DNA of 64,000 nt from Arthrobacter sp. StoSoilB19 (GCF_019977275.1 NZ_AP024650.1:3410001-3474000); one strand, 5' to 3'. Counted from the first letter of the stretch, positions 27,221-38,321 are shown. Translations and numbers: made by a program. Notes: a model not told the origin generated them from the letters alone.

Positions 27221-28423
27221 GTGTACCGAATATCAGCCCGCTCAACCGCTGTTCGGCGGCGGCCCTCACCCGCGCTGCTGCCACTGCTGGCCCTGCTGCT
27301 GTTCGGGCTCGTGGCCTGCCAGGGTCCAGCACCGGCATCGCCTCCCGATTCCCAAAGCGCCACGCCATCCGAAAGCCCCGAGGCGGAACCAACACCCACA
27401 GAGACCCCAGGCACCGCCGTCGATCCACAGGGCACCCCCACGGCCGCCGGAGCCCCCGGGCACGTATTCGTGATCAACCTGGAGAACAAGAGCTACGACT
27501 CCGTGTGGGGTGGCAACTCCGCCGCGCCTTACCTGTCCGGAACCCTCCGGAAGAAGGGCGTGCTGCTGCAGAACTACTACGGCATCGCCCACAACTCGCT
27601 GCCCAACTACCTGGCCCAGATTTCCGGCCAGCGGCCCAACGACAATACGGAGCAGGACTGCCGCACCTACACGGAGTTCAACACCACGGGCAGCGACGGG
27701 GACGGCACCCTGCAGGGCAACGGCTGCCTCTACCCGGACCAGGCGCAGACCATCGCCGGGCAGCTGAGCGCGTCTGGCAAGACGTGGAAGGGGTACATGG
27801 AGGACATGCAGCAGCCCTGTGAGCACCCGGTCCCCGGCGAACCCGACAACCACATCCGGGCGACCGCCGATGAGATGTACTCCACGCACCACAACCCCTT
27901 CGTCTACTTCCACGCCATCACGTCGTCCCCGGACTGCGTGAAGAACGTGGTGAACTTTTCGGCGCTGGCAAAAGACCTGAAATCCGCAGCCACCACTCCA
28001 AACCTTGCCTACATCACGCCCAACCTCTGCCACGACGGGCATGACGAATCCTGCGCCGACGGCACCCGCGGCGGACTGAGGGCCGTGGACTCGTGGCTTA
28101 AGGCCCATGTGCCGGCCATCCTGTCCTCCCCCGCATACAAGCAGGACGGCGTGCTGGTCATCACGTTCGACGAGGCCGAGGGCGACACGGCCGGGCCGTC
28201 CGCCGGAGACGCCGGGAGCCCCGGAGGCGGTGCAGCCGGCGGCAAGGTGGGTGCCCTGGTGCTGTCCCCGTTCAGCCCGGCAGGGGCCACATCGGACCAG
28301 CCGTACAACCACTACAGCCTGCTGGCCACCATGGAGGACATCTTCCACCTGCCGCGGCTCGGGATGGCCGGCGACCCGGGCGTGCAGGCCTTTGGCGGCG
28401 ATGTCTTCCGGCAGGCTTCCTAA
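27221..28423 (+). CDS. secreted phosphoesterase-family lipoprotein
   Basis: 400-residue protein from GTG 27221, placed by the AGGGG site six bases upstream and by the following signal peptide. The signal ([22 protein letters not shown]) ends in a lipobox, so it is likely anchored outside the membrane. A Ser/Pro/Thr-rich linker precedes the alkaline phosphatase-like domain: [58 protein letters not shown] and [19 protein letters not shown]. Such enzymes release phosphate or hydrolyse phospholipids; the substrate is not clear. It is followed by a second member only 1 bp downstream. Confidence 0.83.
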   Translation: MYRISARSTAVRRRPSPALLPLLALLLFGLVACQGPAPASPPDSQSATPSESPEAEPTPTETPGTAVDPQGTPTAAGAPGHVFVINLENKSYDSVWGGNSAAPYLSGTLRKKGVLLQNYYGIAHNSLPNYLAQISGQRPNDNTEQDCRTYTEFNTTGSDGDGTLQGNGCLYPDQAQTIAGQLSASGKTWKGYMEDMQQPCEHPVPGEPDNHIRATADEMYSTHHNPFVYFHAITSSPDCVKNVVNFSALAKDLKSAATTPNLAYITPNLCHDGHDESCADGTRGGLRAVDSWLKAHVPAILSSPAYKQDGVLVITFDEAEGDTAGPSAGDAGSPGGGAAGGKVGALVLSPFSPAGATSDQPYNHYSLLATMEDIFHLPRLGMAGDPGVQAFGGDVFRQAS

Positions 28424-28424
28424 G

Positions 28425-30059
28425 ATGGGCTTCCCGGGGCAGGGACGACGGCCCGGTGTCCCGGCCGCCGCCTTGACCGTGGCGGCCCTGGTGCTGCTCG
28501 CCGTCGTGGTTCCCGTTGCCCTGCGCACCGGGACCTCGTCCGGGACCAACGGAGGGATCTCCAAGATCAAGCACGTGGTGATCATTACCCAGGAGAACAG
28601 GTCCTTCGACAGCTACTTCGGCACCTACCCGGGTGCCGACGGCATTCCCATGCAGGACGGCAAGCCTGCCGTTTGCCTGCCGGACCCGGCGCGCGGAGGT
28701 TGCGTTGCGCCGTTCTACGATTCATCAGACAGCAACGACGGCGGCCCGCACAGTCCGGCCGACGCGGCGGCAGACATCAACAACGGTGCCATGGACGGGT
28801 TCGTGGCCCAGGCGGAAAAGGGCATTGCCCATTGCGAGGCGACTGCCACCGACTGCACGTACAAGACCAGGCGCACCGACGTGATGGGCTACCACGACCG
28901 AAAACAGCTGCCGACCTACTGGACATACGCCGACAATTTCGTGCTTCAGGACCACATGTTCACCTCCGCCGCAGCCGGAAGCCTGCAGGCCCACCTCTAC
29001 ATGGTGTCCGAGTGGTCGGCCAAGTGCACAAAGCCCGGGGAGCCGTCGTCGTGCGTGGATGCACTGGATGGCCTGGACAATGAACCTGAAAAGGCGGAGT
29101 TCGATGACAGCCTGATCGGCGAATGCCAGGCAGACCAGGACCTGCAGACCTGCCGCGACGCCCTCGGGGAGGCAGGCAGTGGCCCCGACCTTGCCGTCCA
29201 AACCCAGCAGCTGGCAACGGCCAGCTGCAAACGCACCGATTCCTACGCCACCTGCAAGGCCGCCGTCGACGCAGCACCATTCCCGGCCGCGCTGAAGGAG
29301 AAGCTGGCAGCAGCAGCCAAGAACCTGAAACAGCCCAATTACGCCTGGACCGACCTGACCTACCTGCTCCACAAACACAATGTGCCGTGGGCCTACTACG
29401 TCTTCAGCGGCACCGAGCCGGACTGCCGCAACGATGCCGCCACGTGCGCCCCCGTTGAGCAGGATGCCGAAACGCCGGGGCGGTGGAATCCGCTGCCGTA
29501 CTTCGACACGGTCAAGGAGGACGGCGAGCAAGGCAACATCAAACCGCTTGCCGGTTTCTACGACGACGCCAGGCAGGGCAGGCTGCCGGCCGTCAGTTGG
29601 GTGGCACCCAGCGACGAGGTCAGCGAACATCCTCCGGCCAAGGTCAGCACCGGCCAGCAGTATGTTGCCGGGCTGGTCAACGCGATCATGAGCGGCCCGG
29701 ACTGGGACAGCACCGCCATCTTCCTGAACTGGGACGACTGGGGCGGGTTCTATGACCATGTCCAGCCACCTGCGGTGGACAACAGCGGCTACGGCCTGCG
29801 CGTCCCCGCCATGGTCATCAGCCCCTACGCGAAGAAGGGCTACATCGACCATCAGATCCTCAGCCAGGACGCCTACTTCAAATTCATCGAGGACGATTTC
29901 CTGGGCGGCGAAAGGATCGACCCCGCCACCGACGGCCGGCCCGACAACCGCCCCGGGGTCCGGGAGAACAACCCGCAACTGGGCGATCTGGCCAACGCCT
30001 TCGACTTCAACCAGACACCGCTGCCGCCATTGATCCTGCCCAACGCCACCACCTACTGA
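28425..30059 (+). CDS. phospholipase C/acid phosphatase-like phosphoesterase
   Basis: 544-residue phosphoesterase-family protein (PF04185 type). An N-terminal hydrophobic segment ([20 protein letters not shown]) directs export or anchoring. Catalytic region motifs: [38 protein letters not shown] with the following [31 protein letters not shown], and [17 protein letters not shown] with [18 protein letters not shown]. These are the metal and active-site segments of bacterial phospholipase C-like enzymes. A cysteine-containing insertion sits at about residues 200-285. The last 7 bp overlap the end of the convergent GCS2 gene. Confidence 0.87.
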   Translation: MGFPGQGRRPGVPAAALTVAALVLLAVVVPVALRTGTSSGTNGGISKIKHVVIITQENRSFDSYFGTYPGADGIPMQDGKPAVCLPDPARGGCVAPFYDSSDSNDGGPHSPADAAADINNGAMDGFVAQAEKGIAHCEATATDCTYKTRRTDVMGYHDRKQLPTYWTYADNFVLQDHMFTSAAAGSLQAHLYMVSEWSAKCTKPGEPSSCVDALDGLDNEPEKAEFDDSLIGECQADQDLQTCRDALGEAGSGPDLAVQTQQLATASCKRTDSYATCKAAVDAAPFPAALKEKLAAAAKNLKQPNYAWTDLTYLLHKHNVPWAYYVFSGTEPDCRNDAATCAPVEQDAETPGRWNPLPYFDTVKEDGEQGNIKPLAGFYDDARQGRLPAVSWVAPSDEVSEHPPAKVSTGQQYVAGLVNAIMSGPDWDSTAIFLNWDDWGGFYDHVQPPAVDNSGYGLRVPAMVISPYAKKGYIDHQILSQDAYFKFIEDDFLGGERIDPATDGRPDNRPGVRENNPQLGDLANAFDFNQTPLPPLILPNATTY

Positions 30060-31228
30060 CGCCTGCGTCCAGGACGCGGCTCCCAGGAGGAGCCGGCAGT
30101 GCAGTCAGCCGCATCCTGTACTACCTGCTCCAGGTCGCCGGTGCGGTGCAGCACCTCCATCTGCCGCACGGCGCCGGTGCCGGTGTTGAGTACCGCGTCC
30201 ACCAGGGCCTCCACCCGGGGCAGGTCACCCATGTCTTCCAGCGCCCCACGGATGTGGTTCAGCAGGGAATTCACGACGGCGAGCGCGGACGCCGGGCGGT
30301 GCGTGTGCGGGTCCAGCAGTTCTCCCCGCAGCCCCCACCGGCTTGCTTTCCAGGCGGCCAGCCGAAGCAGCGCCGAGGGCGCCGACACCGGCTCGATGCC
30401 CTCGCGCCATTCCCGCGCGGACGTTTCCACCAGGCCCCTGGCAATTCCCGCCAGCATGACGGTGTTCTCCGGCCGCAGGCACACGTCGGCCACGCGGATC
30501 TCCACTGTGGGGTAGTGCCGCGAGAGGCGGGCATCGAAGTAGACCATGCCCTCGTCCAGGGCGACGCCGGTGCTCACCATGTCGTGCACCAGCTGGTGGT
30601 AGGCGTCCGGGGTCCCCAGGATGTCCAGCGGACCGGCCGAGGGCCAGCGGTTCCAGACCTGGGAGCGGTAGCTGGCGTAGCCGCTGTCCTGGCCGTGCCA
30701 GAACGGTGAGTTGGCGCTGAGCGCGATAAGCACCGGCAGCCAGATACGCATCCGGTCCAGCACGGCCACGGCTTCCTCCGGCGACTCCACCGAAACGTGG
30801 ATGTGACACCCGCAGGTGAGCTGTTCCCTGGCGGTCAGCCCGTATTCCTCCGTCATTGCCCTGAATCTCCGGAGCTGTACGGGATGCGGGTCGGCCGGGA
30901 GCGGCGAGGTGCCCAACGCGGCCACCCTGACGCCGATGTCCCCTGCCGCCTGCCGGGCGATACCCCGCCCGGCAATGATGTCCTGTTCCAGCCGTGCCAG
31001 GGTGGCGTGGGGCGGGGTGACCACCTCGATCATTTCCTGCTGGAACTCAGCGGCCAGGACGGGCCCGGCTCCGGCCTGCAGGGGGCGGACGTACAGGTTC
31101 AGGAGTGCTCCGGCCATCGGCACGGCTTCCCCGTTTGCGGGGTCCACCAGGAGCAGCTCCTCCTCGACGCCGAACGTCCGCCTGCCTGCGCCCGCGCCTC
31201 CGTTGCCGTCATTGCCGTAGGTGTCCAT
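30053..31228 (-). CDS. GCS2-type carboxylate-amine ligase
   Basis: 391-residue ligase of the glutamate-cysteine ligase 2 (YbdK) family. Motifs: [14 protein letters not shown] at the N-terminus, [56 protein letters not shown] and [24 protein letters not shown]. The family forms amide bonds between a carboxylate and an amine with ATP; some actinobacterial members make gamma-glutamyl compounds, but glutathione is not typical of this group. It is monocistronic, facing the phosphoesterase gene. Confidence 0.87.
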   Translation of the reverse strand: MDTYGNDGNGGAGAGRRTFGVEEELLLVDPANGEAVPMAGALLNLYVRPLQAGAGPVLAAEFQQEMIEVVTPPHATLARLEQDIIAGRGIARQAAGDIGVRVAALGTSPLPADPHPVQLRRFRAMTEEYGLTAREQLTCGCHIHVSVESPEEAVAVLDRMRIWLPVLIALSANSPFWHGQDSGYASYRSQVWNRWPSAGPLDILGTPDAYHQLVHDMVSTGVALDEGMVYFDARLSRHYPTVEIRVADVCLRPENTVMLAGIARGLVETSAREWREGIEPVSAPSALLRLAAWKASRWGLRGELLDPHTHRPASALAVVNSLLNHIRGALEDMGDLPRVEALVDAVLNTGTGAVRQMEVLHRTGDLEQVVQDAADCTAGSSWEPRPGRRRQ

Positions 31229-31428
31229 CGCCGTCGTCCTTCTCCCGTTGCCTGCTCATGGAGCGCCCAGGCCTGGATCCTGCCTTTTCAGGACTAGTAA
31301 GTAAACTTATTTGTTTTAAGGTACGCCCAGGATTGCAGTTGGTACAGGGTCTGCACCAGGCATGCCCGTGTGGTTAGGGGATGCAAACCTTCGTGGCAGA
31401 GGGGTCCCTGCAGTGCTTTACTGCCAGC

Positions 31429-32151
31429 ATGTCTGAAACTCTCAAGCTGAGCCGCAACGAACCGCACGACAGCAGCGTGGCATCCCGCCTGAACTGGCTG
31501 CGGGCCGGTGTCCTGGGCGCGAACGACGGCATCGTCTCCGTGGCGGCAACTGTGGTGGGCGTGGCCGGGGTGACCAACGACCTCGCGCCAATCCTGGTGG
31601 CAGGCACCGCGGCGGTGGTGGGCGGCGCCGTGTCCATGGCGTTGGGCGAATACGTTTCCGTGAGCAGCCAAAGCGACAGCCAGCGGGCACTGATCGAAAA
31701 GGAACGCCAGGAGCTCAGGGACGATCCCGACGGCGAACTGGCAGAGCTTGCGCTCATCTACCAGGCAAAGGGACTCAGCGAAGCCACGGCCCGGACAGTT
31801 GCCGAAGAATTGACGGCAAAGGACGCACTGAAGGCACACCTGTCTGCCGAACTGAACATCGACGAAGAGGAAGTGGTCAGCCCCTGGCACGCGGCCTTCG
31901 CCTCCGCCATCGCGTTCACCGTCGGCGCCGTGCTGCCTATGCTGGCCATCATCTTCCCGCCCGAAGGGGCGCGCATCCCGGTCACGTTCGTCGCCGTCAT
32001 CCTGGCGCTCGCGCTGACCGGCACCGTCAGCGCCAAAATCGGCGGCAGCTCCAAGCGCAAGGCCACCATCCGGCTGGTGGTTGGCGGGGCGCTTGCCATG
32101 GCCTTCACGTTCGCAGTGGGAAGCCTCCTGGGCACCACCGGCATCGCCTAG
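31429..32151 (+). CDS. VIT1/CCC1-family transporter
   Basis: About 240-residue membrane protein of the vacuolar iron transporter family; ATG 31429 gives the usual N-terminus, though an ATG at 31381 is possible and neither has a strong ribosome-binding site. Motifs: SRLNWLRAGVLGANDGIVSVAATVVGVAGV (helix 1 region, split here), VVGGAVSMALGEYVSVSSQSD, DALKAHLSAELNIDEEEV and AFASAIAFTVGAVLPMLAI, then two more helices. The acidic cytoplasmic loop would bind metal. Fe(II) or Mn(II) transport is the family role. An A+T-rich patch at 31298-31320 may hold its promoter. Confidence 0.85.
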   Translation: MSETLKLSRNEPHDSSVASRLNWLRAGVLGANDGIVSVAATVVGVAGVTNDLAPILVAGTAAVVGGAVSMALGEYVSVSSQSDSQRALIEKERQELRDDPDGELAELALIYQAKGLSEATARTVAEELTAKDALKAHLSAELNIDEEEVVSPWHAAFASAIAFTVGAVLPMLAIIFPPEGARIPVTFVAVILALALTGTVSAKIGGSSKRKATIRLVVGGALAMAFTFAVGSLLGTTGIA

Positions 32152-32211
32152 CCCTTCTCGAACCCAGCCACTTCCCACATTCCGCTGCCCGCTACTGATC
32201 AGGAGTTTCCC

Positions 32212-32700
32212 GTGCTGGAGATCGCCGGCCTTCCGGCCCATATTCTGTTGATCCACGGCGTGGTGGTCCTGGCTCCGCTGGCCGGGGTCTCGGCAGTGGT
32301 TTTCGCCCTGCTCCGGCGCACCAGGCGTTACCTGGCCTGGCCCATGGGAGTCCTGGCACTGCTGCTGGTTCCGCTGTCCGTCCTTACCGCCGAAGCGGGG
32401 GAACAGCTGGAAAAGGCCAGGGGCGCGTCACAACTGGTTGAGGAGCACGCCCACCAGGGGAGTTTCCTCCGCTACGTCACAGTGTTGTTCCTGGTGGCCG
32501 TGGGTGCCCAGATCACCGCAGCCTTCCCCACGCTCCTGACACGCCGGCCCGCCTTCCACGGTCTCCGCGGGCTCCTGGAGTCCCGCTGGCTGCTCCCCGC
32601 CACCTCGGTGCTGGGCGTACTGGCGGGACTGTTCCTGGTGTACCAAAGCATCGTGACCGGCCATTCGGGAGCAGTGTCCGTTTGGGCCGGCAGCCGCTAG
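32212..32700 (+). CDS. DUF2231-like membrane protein
   Basis: 162-residue membrane protein from GTG 32212, with AGGAG six bases upstream. Four hydrophobic segments: HILLIHGVVVLAPLAGVSAVVFA, YLAWPMGVLALLLVPLSVLTA, FLRYVTVLFLVAVGAQITAAF and LPATSVLGVLAGLFLVYQSIV. The opening LPAHILLIHGVVVLAPL and the EAGEQLEKA segment resemble DUF2231 proteins, which lie near heme or cytochrome genes in some genomes. It precedes the cytochrome c oxidase genes but is separated from them by 131 bp. Confidence 0.72.
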   Translation: MLEIAGLPAHILLIHGVVVLAPLAGVSAVVFALLRRTRRYLAWPMGVLALLLVPLSVLTAEAGEQLEKARGASQLVEEHAHQGSFLRYVTVLFLVAVGAQITAAFPTLLTRRPAFHGLRGLLESRWLLPATSVLGVLAGLFLVYQSIVTGHSGAVSVWAGSR

Positions 32701-32831
32701 CGCAGCCCCCCCCGAAAACCTCTTCCCATCACCATCCGCCCCGGCGTAGGGTGGGGCACACAACTGCTGGTCCCGGGACCAGCAGTGGGCTCATGCAGTT
32801 GGGCTTCTGGAGCATGCCGGAGGGACCACAG

Positions 32832-33719
32832 GTGGGTAGGAAACCATTCAAAAACCAAAGCATGCGGCGCCTGGCAGGACTGGGCGCTGGCCTTGGTGTG
32901 TTGCCGCTGCTGGCCTCCTGCTCCGCCGAAGTGTCCCGCGGCTTCCTGCCCGGGAACCGTGACACCACCAACAACACCGCGCTGATCACGGACCTGTGGG
33001 TCAACTCCTGGATCGCTGCACTGGTGGTGGGCATCATCACCTGGGGACTGATGATCTGGGTCATCGTTGCCTACCGGCGCCGGAAGAACACCGTAGGGTT
33101 CCCCGCGCAATTGAGCTATAACCTTCCGCTGGAAGTGTTCTACCTGGCCATCCCGCTGATCGTCATCGGCGTCCTGTTCGTCTTCACGGACCGGGAACAG
33201 CGGGCCATCGATGCACGCTACCCCAACCCGGACGTGGTGATCGACGTCTTCGGCAAGCAGTGGTCCTGGGATTTCAACTACGTCAAGGAACAGGTCCACG
33301 AGGACGCCGGACAGCAGGCCCACCTGACCGGCGACTGGGGCACCCCGGACCGGCTGCCCACCCTCTACCTGCCGGTGGGCAAGAAAGTGGAACTGCACCT
33401 GCAGTCGCGCGACGTGCAGCATTCCTTCTGGGTGGTGGATTTCCTGCAGAAACGCGACCTGTATCCGGGCCACGAACAGTACAACCCCTACATCAACATC
33501 ACCCCCAACCGCGTGGGCGAATACATGGGCAAGTGCGCCGAACTCTGCGGCGAGTACCACTCCGAGATGCTCTTCAAGGTCCGGGTGGTCAGCCAGCAGG
33601 AGTATGACAGCCACATCGCGGACCTGAAGGCCAAGGGCAACACGGGCAACCTGGGCGCCGACTACAACAGGGCACCGATGTCGGCCCCGTCACCGCAAGC
33701 CCCGGACGCAGCACAGTAA
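32832..33719 (+). CDS. ctaC: cytochrome c oxidase subunit II
   Basis: 295-residue subunit II from GTG 32832, chosen because GGAGGG lies 7 nt upstream. A lipoprotein-like signal (LGVLPLLASCSAEVSRG) is followed by two membrane helices (WIAALVVGIITWGLMIWVIVAY and FYLAIPLIVIGVLFVFT) and a periplasmic-side cupredoxin domain. CuA ligands are visible in RDVQHSFWVVDF and in GKCAELCGEYHSEMLFKV. The aromatic cluster KQWSWDFNYV is present. It passes electrons from cytochrome c to subunit I. It lies 15 bp before subunit I. Confidence 0.93.
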   Translation: MGRKPFKNQSMRRLAGLGAGLGVLPLLASCSAEVSRGFLPGNRDTTNNTALITDLWVNSWIAALVVGIITWGLMIWVIVAYRRRKNTVGFPAQLSYNLPLEVFYLAIPLIVIGVLFVFTDREQRAIDARYPNPDVVIDVFGKQWSWDFNYVKEQVHEDAGQQAHLTGDWGTPDRLPTLYLPVGKKVELHLQSRDVQHSFWVVDFLQKRDLYPGHEQYNPYINITPNRVGEYMGKCAELCGEYHSEMLFKVRVVSQQEYDSHIADLKAKGNTGNLGADYNRAPMSAPSPQAPDAAQ

Positions 33720-33734
33720 AGGAGGGCACCGAAC

Positions 33735-35489
33735 ATGACCACCACAGGCCAAAGAATGGGCGGAACCGCAGCCACGGCCGCACCGGCAGTGGTCCGGCGC
33801 TCCAAAGGCACCATCATCGTCAACTGGATCACCTCCACCGACCACAAGACCATCGGGTACATGTACCTGATCTCGTCCTTCGTGTTCTTCTGCGCCGGGG
33901 GCGTGATGGCCCTGCTGATCCGTGCCGAATTGTTCGAGCCCGGCATGCAGATCCTGCAAACCAAGGAACAGTACAACCAGCTGTTCACCATGCACGGCAC
34001 CATCATGCTGCTGATGTTCGCCACCCCGCTGTTTGCCGGGTTCGCCAACGTGATCATGCCGCTGCAGATCGGCGCCCCTGACGTGGCCTTCCCGCGCCTG
34101 AACGCGCTGGCCTTCTGGTTCTTCCTGTTCGGCTCCACCATCGCGGTGTCCGGCTTCATCACCCCGCAGGGCGCAGCGTCCTTCGGCTGGTTCGCCTATG
34201 CGCCGCTGTCGAACACGACGTTCACCCCGGGCATCGGCGGGGACCTGTGGGTCTTCGGCCTGGCACTGTCCGGCTTCGGCACCATCCTGGGCTCCGTCAA
34301 CTTCATCACCACCATCATCTGCATGCGCGCCCCGGGGCTCACCATGTGGCGGATGCCCATCTTCACCTGGAACACCCTCGTCACCGCCATCCTGGTGCTC
34401 ATGGCGTTCCCGCCGCTGGCCGCCGCCCTGTTCGCGCTTGGCGCGGACCGCAAGTTCGGGGCCCACATCTTCGACCCGGCCAACGGCGGCGCCATCCTCT
34501 GGCAGCACCTGTTCTGGTTCTTCGGCCACCCGGAGGTGTACATCATTGCGCTGCCGTTCTTCGGCATCGTGTCGGAGATCTTCCCGGTCTTCAGCCGCAA
34601 ACCCCTGTTTGGCTACAAGGGCATCGTGTACGCCACCATCGCCATCGCAGCCCTGTCCGTGACGGTGTGGGCCCACCACATGTACGTCACCGGCGCGATC
34701 TTCCTGCCGTTCTTCGCCTTCATGACCATGCTCATCGCGGTGCCCACCGGCGTGAAGTTCTTCAACTGGATCGGCACCATGTGGGGCGGGTCGCTGACCT
34801 TCGAAACGCCGATGCTCTGGAGCATGGGGTTCCTGGCCACGTTCCTGTTCGGCGGCCTCACCGGGATTATCCTGGCCTCGCCGCCCATGGACTTCCACGT
34901 CTCGGACACCTACTTCGTAGTGGCGCACTTCCACTACGTGGTGTTCGGCACGGTGGTGTTCGCCATGTTCGCCGGGTTCTACTTCTGGTGGCCCAAGTTC
35001 ACCGGCACCATGCTCAACGAGCGCCTGGGCAAGATCCACTTCTGGATGCTGTTCCTGGGCTTCCACGCCACGTTCCTCATCCAGCACTGGCTGGGTGTCC
35101 TGGGCATGCCCCGCCGGTACGCGGACTACATGCCGGAGGACAACTTCACCGGAATGAACCAGTTCTCCACCATCGGGTCGTATCTCCTGGGCGCGTCCCT
35201 CATCCCGTTCTTCTGGAACGTCTACATCACCTGGCGCGCCGGCAAGAAGGTCACCGTGGACGATCCCTGGGGCTTCGGCGCTTCGCTGGAGTGGGCCACC
35301 TCCTGCCCGCCGCCGCGGCACAACTTCACCTCGCTGCCCCGGATCCGTTCGGAACGTCCCGCCCTGGACCTGCACCACCCGGAGCTGAGCGTCCGGCTCC
35401 ACCCGTCCGAAAACGCCCCCGGGGAGAGCCTCCTGGGTGCCGCGGACATCGGGGAGCACGACGTCCACGACCCCAACCCGAACACCTAG
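33735..35489 (+). CDS. ctaD: cytochrome c oxidase subunit I
   Basis: 584-residue heme-copper oxidase subunit I with twelve expected membrane helices. Heme and CuB ligands lie in [33 protein letters not shown] (His-Glu-Pro-Glu-Val-Tyr motif), AHHMYVTG and [10 protein letters not shown]. The hydrophilic C-terminal tail of about 60 residues after the last helix is normal for actinobacterial CtaD. It reduces oxygen and pumps protons in the plasma membrane. Subunits III and IV and the bc1 genes are not adjacent; the next gene is an iron ABC binding protein. Confidence 0.95.
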   Translation: MTTTGQRMGGTAATAAPAVVRRSKGTIIVNWITSTDHKTIGYMYLISSFVFFCAGGVMALLIRAELFEPGMQILQTKEQYNQLFTMHGTIMLLMFATPLFAGFANVIMPLQIGAPDVAFPRLNALAFWFFLFGSTIAVSGFITPQGAASFGWFAYAPLSNTTFTPGIGGDLWVFGLALSGFGTILGSVNFITTIICMRAPGLTMWRMPIFTWNTLVTAILVLMAFPPLAAALFALGADRKFGAHIFDPANGGAILWQHLFWFFGHPEVYIIALPFFGIVSEIFPVFSRKPLFGYKGIVYATIAIAALSVTVWAHHMYVTGAIFLPFFAFMTMLIAVPTGVKFFNWIGTMWGGSLTFETPMLWSMGFLATFLFGGLTGIILASPPMDFHVSDTYFVVAHFHYVVFGTVVFAMFAGFYFWWPKFTGTMLNERLGKIHFWMLFLGFHATFLIQHWLGVLGMPRRYADYMPEDNFTGMNQFSTIGSYLLGASLIPFFWNVYITWRAGKKVTVDDPWGFGASLEWATSCPPPRHNFTSLPRIRSERPALDLHHPELSVRLHPSENAPGESLLGAADIGEHDVHDPNPNT

Positions 35490-35569
35490 CGGACCATCAG
35501 AATTACGTCACGCCTTGTTTGCGTAATTGATGTGAACCTCATCACTTAAAGCGCTTTCCGGCTTGGAGC

Positions 35570-35588
35570 TTAGGTTTGCCTACCCTAC
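35570..35588 (+). promoter_or_regulatory. IdeR/DtxR-type iron box
   Basis: TTAGGTTTGCCTACCCTAC is close to the actinobacterial iron-box consensus TTAGGTTAGGCTAACCTAA and lies about 84 bp upstream of the iron-binding lipoprotein gene. Repression of the importer when iron is plentiful is inferred. A further half-site, CTTAGGTT, is at about 35629. Confidence 0.65.
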
Positions 35589-35671
35589 AGTTTCCTGACA
35601 TAGGCACCGTTTACCGGCGCCCATCAGGACTTAGGTTCAAGCAGACTTTTTCCCCACCGAAAGCAGCCTCA

Positions 35672-36727
35672 ATGAAGATCCGCAACAGCGCGCTGGCCGG
35701 CATCGCACTCGCCGCCACCGCCGCTCTTGGCCTGACCGCCTGCGGCGGCGCCACCCCCGCCGGCAACGGCTCGTCTTCCGCTTCCGGCGGCGCCGCCGCG
35801 GGCGGGATTACGGTATACAACGCACAGCACGAGAGCCTCACCAAGGAATGGGTGGATGCCTTCACGGCCGAAACCGGCATCAAGGTGACCCTCCGGCAGG
35901 GCGATGACACGGAGATGTCCAACCAGATCATCCAGGAAGGCCAGGCGTCCCCCGCGGACGTGTTCCTCACCGAAAACTCCCCCGCCATGACCCAGGTGGA
36001 GAACGCAGGCCTGTTCGCCGACGTCAACAAGGACACCCTGGCCCAGGTCCCCTCCGAATTCACCCCCTCCACCGGGAAGTGGACGGGCATCGCCGCACGC
36101 TCCACCGTCCTGGTCTACAACAAGACCAAGCTCACCGAGGACCAGCTGCCCAAGTCCATGCTTGACCTGGCCAAGCCCGAATGGAAGGGCCGCTGGGCTG
36201 CGTCGCCCACCGGCGCGGACTTCCAGGCCATTGTCTCCGCACTGCTGGAACTGAAGGGCGAGTCCGCCACCGAGGACTGGCTCAAGGCCATGAAGGACAA
36301 CTCCAAGGCGTACAAAGGCAACAGCACGGCCATGAAGGCAGTCAACGCCGGTGAAGTGGATGCCGCGCTGATCTACCACTACTACTACTACGGCGACCAG
36401 GCCAAGACCGGCGAGAACTCCAACAACGTCACGCCTTACTACTTCAAGAATGAGGACCCGGGCGCGTTCCTGTCCGTCTCCGGCGGCGGCGTGCTCAAGT
36501 CGTCCAAGAACGCTGCAGCCGCGCAGGCCTTCCTGAAGTTCATCACCGGCAAGAAGGGGCAGGAAGTCCTGAAGAACGGCACGTCGTTCGAGTACGCCAT
36601 CGGCTCTGATGTGCCTGCCAACGACAAGCTGGTTCCCATCAAGGACCTGCAGGCCCCCAAGGTGGACGCTGCGAAACTCAACTCCCAGAAGGTCAGCGAT
36701 CTGATGACCCAGGCAGGACTACTGTAA
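35672..36727 (+). CDS. Fe(III) ABC transporter substrate-binding lipoprotein
   Basis: 351-residue binding protein from ATG 35672. The signal SALAGIALAATAALGLTACGG contains a lipobox, so the protein is anchored to the outer face of the membrane. Type 1 extracellular iron-binding features follow: GGITVYNAQHESLTKEWVDAF, NQIIQEGQASPADVFLTENSP, TGKWTGIAARSTVLVYN and the tyrosine-rich ALIYHYYYYGDQ, which suits Fe(III) coordination in FbpA/FutA-like proteins. It is followed 4 bp later by the permease gene and preceded by an iron box. Confidence 0.9.
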   Translation: MKIRNSALAGIALAATAALGLTACGGATPAGNGSSSASGGAAAGGITVYNAQHESLTKEWVDAFTAETGIKVTLRQGDDTEMSNQIIQEGQASPADVFLTENSPAMTQVENAGLFADVNKDTLAQVPSEFTPSTGKWTGIAARSTVLVYNKTKLTEDQLPKSMLDLAKPEWKGRWAASPTGADFQAIVSALLELKGESATEDWLKAMKDNSKAYKGNSTAMKAVNAGEVDAALIYHYYYYGDQAKTGENSNNVTPYYFKNEDPGAFLSVSGGGVLKSSKNAAAAQAFLKFITGKKGQEVLKNGTSFEYAIGSDVPANDKLVPIKDLQAPKVDAAKLNSQKVSDLMTQAGLL

Positions 36728-36731
36728 TTCC

Positions 36732-38321
36732 GTGACCTCCGATCTATCGGCTCCCCCACGGCGGAGCACGACGACGGCGGGCCGGGGCACACGCCCCCGC
36801 CCGCCTTTCGGCGTTTCCGCGGTGTCCGTCGTGGCGGTGCTGATCGCCCTCTTCTCCCTCATCCCGCTGGGGTACGTGGCCTACATGACGGTGGCAACCG
36901 GGTGGGACACCGCCGTCGGCCTCATCCTGCGCCCCCGGGTGGGCGAACTGCTGCTGAACACCCTGCTCCTGATGGCTGCCACCATCCCGCTGTGCCTGCT
37001 GCTTGGCGTCGCGGGGGCATGGCTGGTGGAACGGACCAAACTGCGCGGCCACCGAATCTGGGCAGTCCTGCTGGCCGCGCCGCTGGCCGTCCCGGCGTTC
37101 GTGAACAGCTACGCCTGGGTGTCGGCCATCCCGTCGCTGGGCGGCCTGGGCTCGGGGATCCTGATTTCCACCCTCTCCTACTTCCCGCTGGTCTACATTC
37201 CGGCGGCAGCCACCCTGAGCCGGCTGGACCCGGCCATAGAGCAGTCGGCCGCCGCGCTGGGACTGGGCGCCTGGCGGGCCTTCTTCCGGGTTGTGCTCCC
37301 CCAGCTGCGGATCGCACTGACGGGCGGCGCGCTGCTGGTGGGGCTGCACCTGCTGGCCGAATACGGCGCCTTCGCGATGATCCGCTTCGACACCTTCACC
37401 ACCGCGATCATGACCCAGTACCGGTCCACGTTCAACGGCGCCGCCGGGAACATGCTGGCCAGCGTGCTGGTGTTCTTCTGCCTGCTGCTGCTGGTGGCCG
37501 AAGTCCGCAGCCGCGGCACGGCACGCTACGCGAGGATCGGTTCAGGCGTGCAGGCCAAGGCTCTGCGGCTCCCCCTGCATGCCTACCACGTCCCCGCCCA
37601 GCTCTTCCTGCTGGCGCTGACCGCCCTGGCGTTCGGCCTCCCGCTGTTCTACGTGCTGAAGTGGATCCTGGCCGGCGGGGCCGAGGCCTGGACCGCCTCC
37701 GAATTCCTCCCCGCACTACTTGCCACGTTCTGGTACGGGCTCCTCGGCGCCGCAGCCACCATCGTGGTCGCCTTCCCCATGGCCTACCTCGCGGTCCGGA
37801 GGCCCGGCTGGTTCAGCAAGTCCCTGGAACTGTCCAACTATGTCACCAGCTCCATGCCCGGCATCGTGGTGGCCCTGGCCTTCGTCACCGTCAGCATCCG
37901 CTTGGTACCGGGGATCTACCAGACGGCGGGAGTGCTGGTGGCCGCATATGTTCTCCTGTTCCTTCCGCGGGCCCTGGTGAACCTCCGGGCCGGCCTGGCA
38001 CAGGCGCCCAAGGAACTCGACGAGGCGGCACAGGCGCTGGGCAAGCCGCCGCTGCTGGCCTTCATCCGTGTCACCCTGCGGCTCACGGCTCCGGCCGCCG
38101 CGGGCGGGGCTGCCCTGGTGTTCCTGGCCATCGCCAACGAACTTACCGCCACGCTGCTCCTGTCCCCCAACGGCACCCGGACCCTGGCCACCGAGTTCTG
38201 GAGCAAGAGCAGCGAAATCGACTACGCCGGCGCCGCACCCTATGCCCTGCTGATGATCCTGCTTTCCGCACCCATGACCTATCTCCTCTTCCAACAGTCC
38301 AAGAAAGTAGCCGGACAGTGA
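36732..38321 (+). CDS. Fe(III) ABC transporter permease, two fused halves
   Basis: 529-residue permease from GTG 36732, with two homologous halves of about six membrane helices each, as in FbpB-type proteins. Each half carries a coupling motif: SAAALGLGAWRAFFRVVLPQL and EAAQALGKPPLLAFIRVTLRL (EAA loops). The N-terminal RSTTTAGRGTRPRPPFG is a cytoplasmic tail. It moves ferric iron across the membrane using the next gene's ATPase. The start lies 4 bp after the binding-protein stop, and the end overlaps the ATPase start by 4 nt. Confidence 0.9.
   Translation: MTSDLSAPPRRSTTTAGRGTRPRPPFGVSAVSVVAVLIALFSLIPLGYVAYMTVATGWDTAVGLILRPRVGELLLNTLLLMAATIPLCLLLGVAGAWLVERTKLRGHRIWAVLLAAPLAVPAFVNSYAWVSAIPSLGGLGSGILISTLSYFPLVYIPAAATLSRLDPAIEQSAAALGLGAWRAFFRVVLPQLRIALTGGALLVGLHLLAEYGAFAMIRFDTFTTAIMTQYRSTFNGAAGNMLASVLVFFCLLLLVAEVRSRGTARYARIGSGVQAKALRLPLHAYHVPAQLFLLALTALAFGLPLFYVLKWILAGGAEAWTASEFLPALLATFWYGLLGAAATIVVAFPMAYLAVRRPGWFSKSLELSNYVTSSMPGIVVALAFVTVSIRLVPGIYQTAGVLVAAYVLLFLPRALVNLRAGLAQAPKELDEAAQALGKPPLLAFIRVTLRLTAPAAAGGAALVFLAIANELTATLLLSPNGTRTLATEFWSKSSEIDYAGAAPYALLMILLSAPMTYLLFQQSKKVAGQ

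Noticed and set aside
33690..35468. 592-codon open frame on the minus strand
   Set aside because: It lies wholly opposite the clear cytochrome c oxidase subunit I gene and its translation is low-complexity, as expected from the complement of a high-GC gene.
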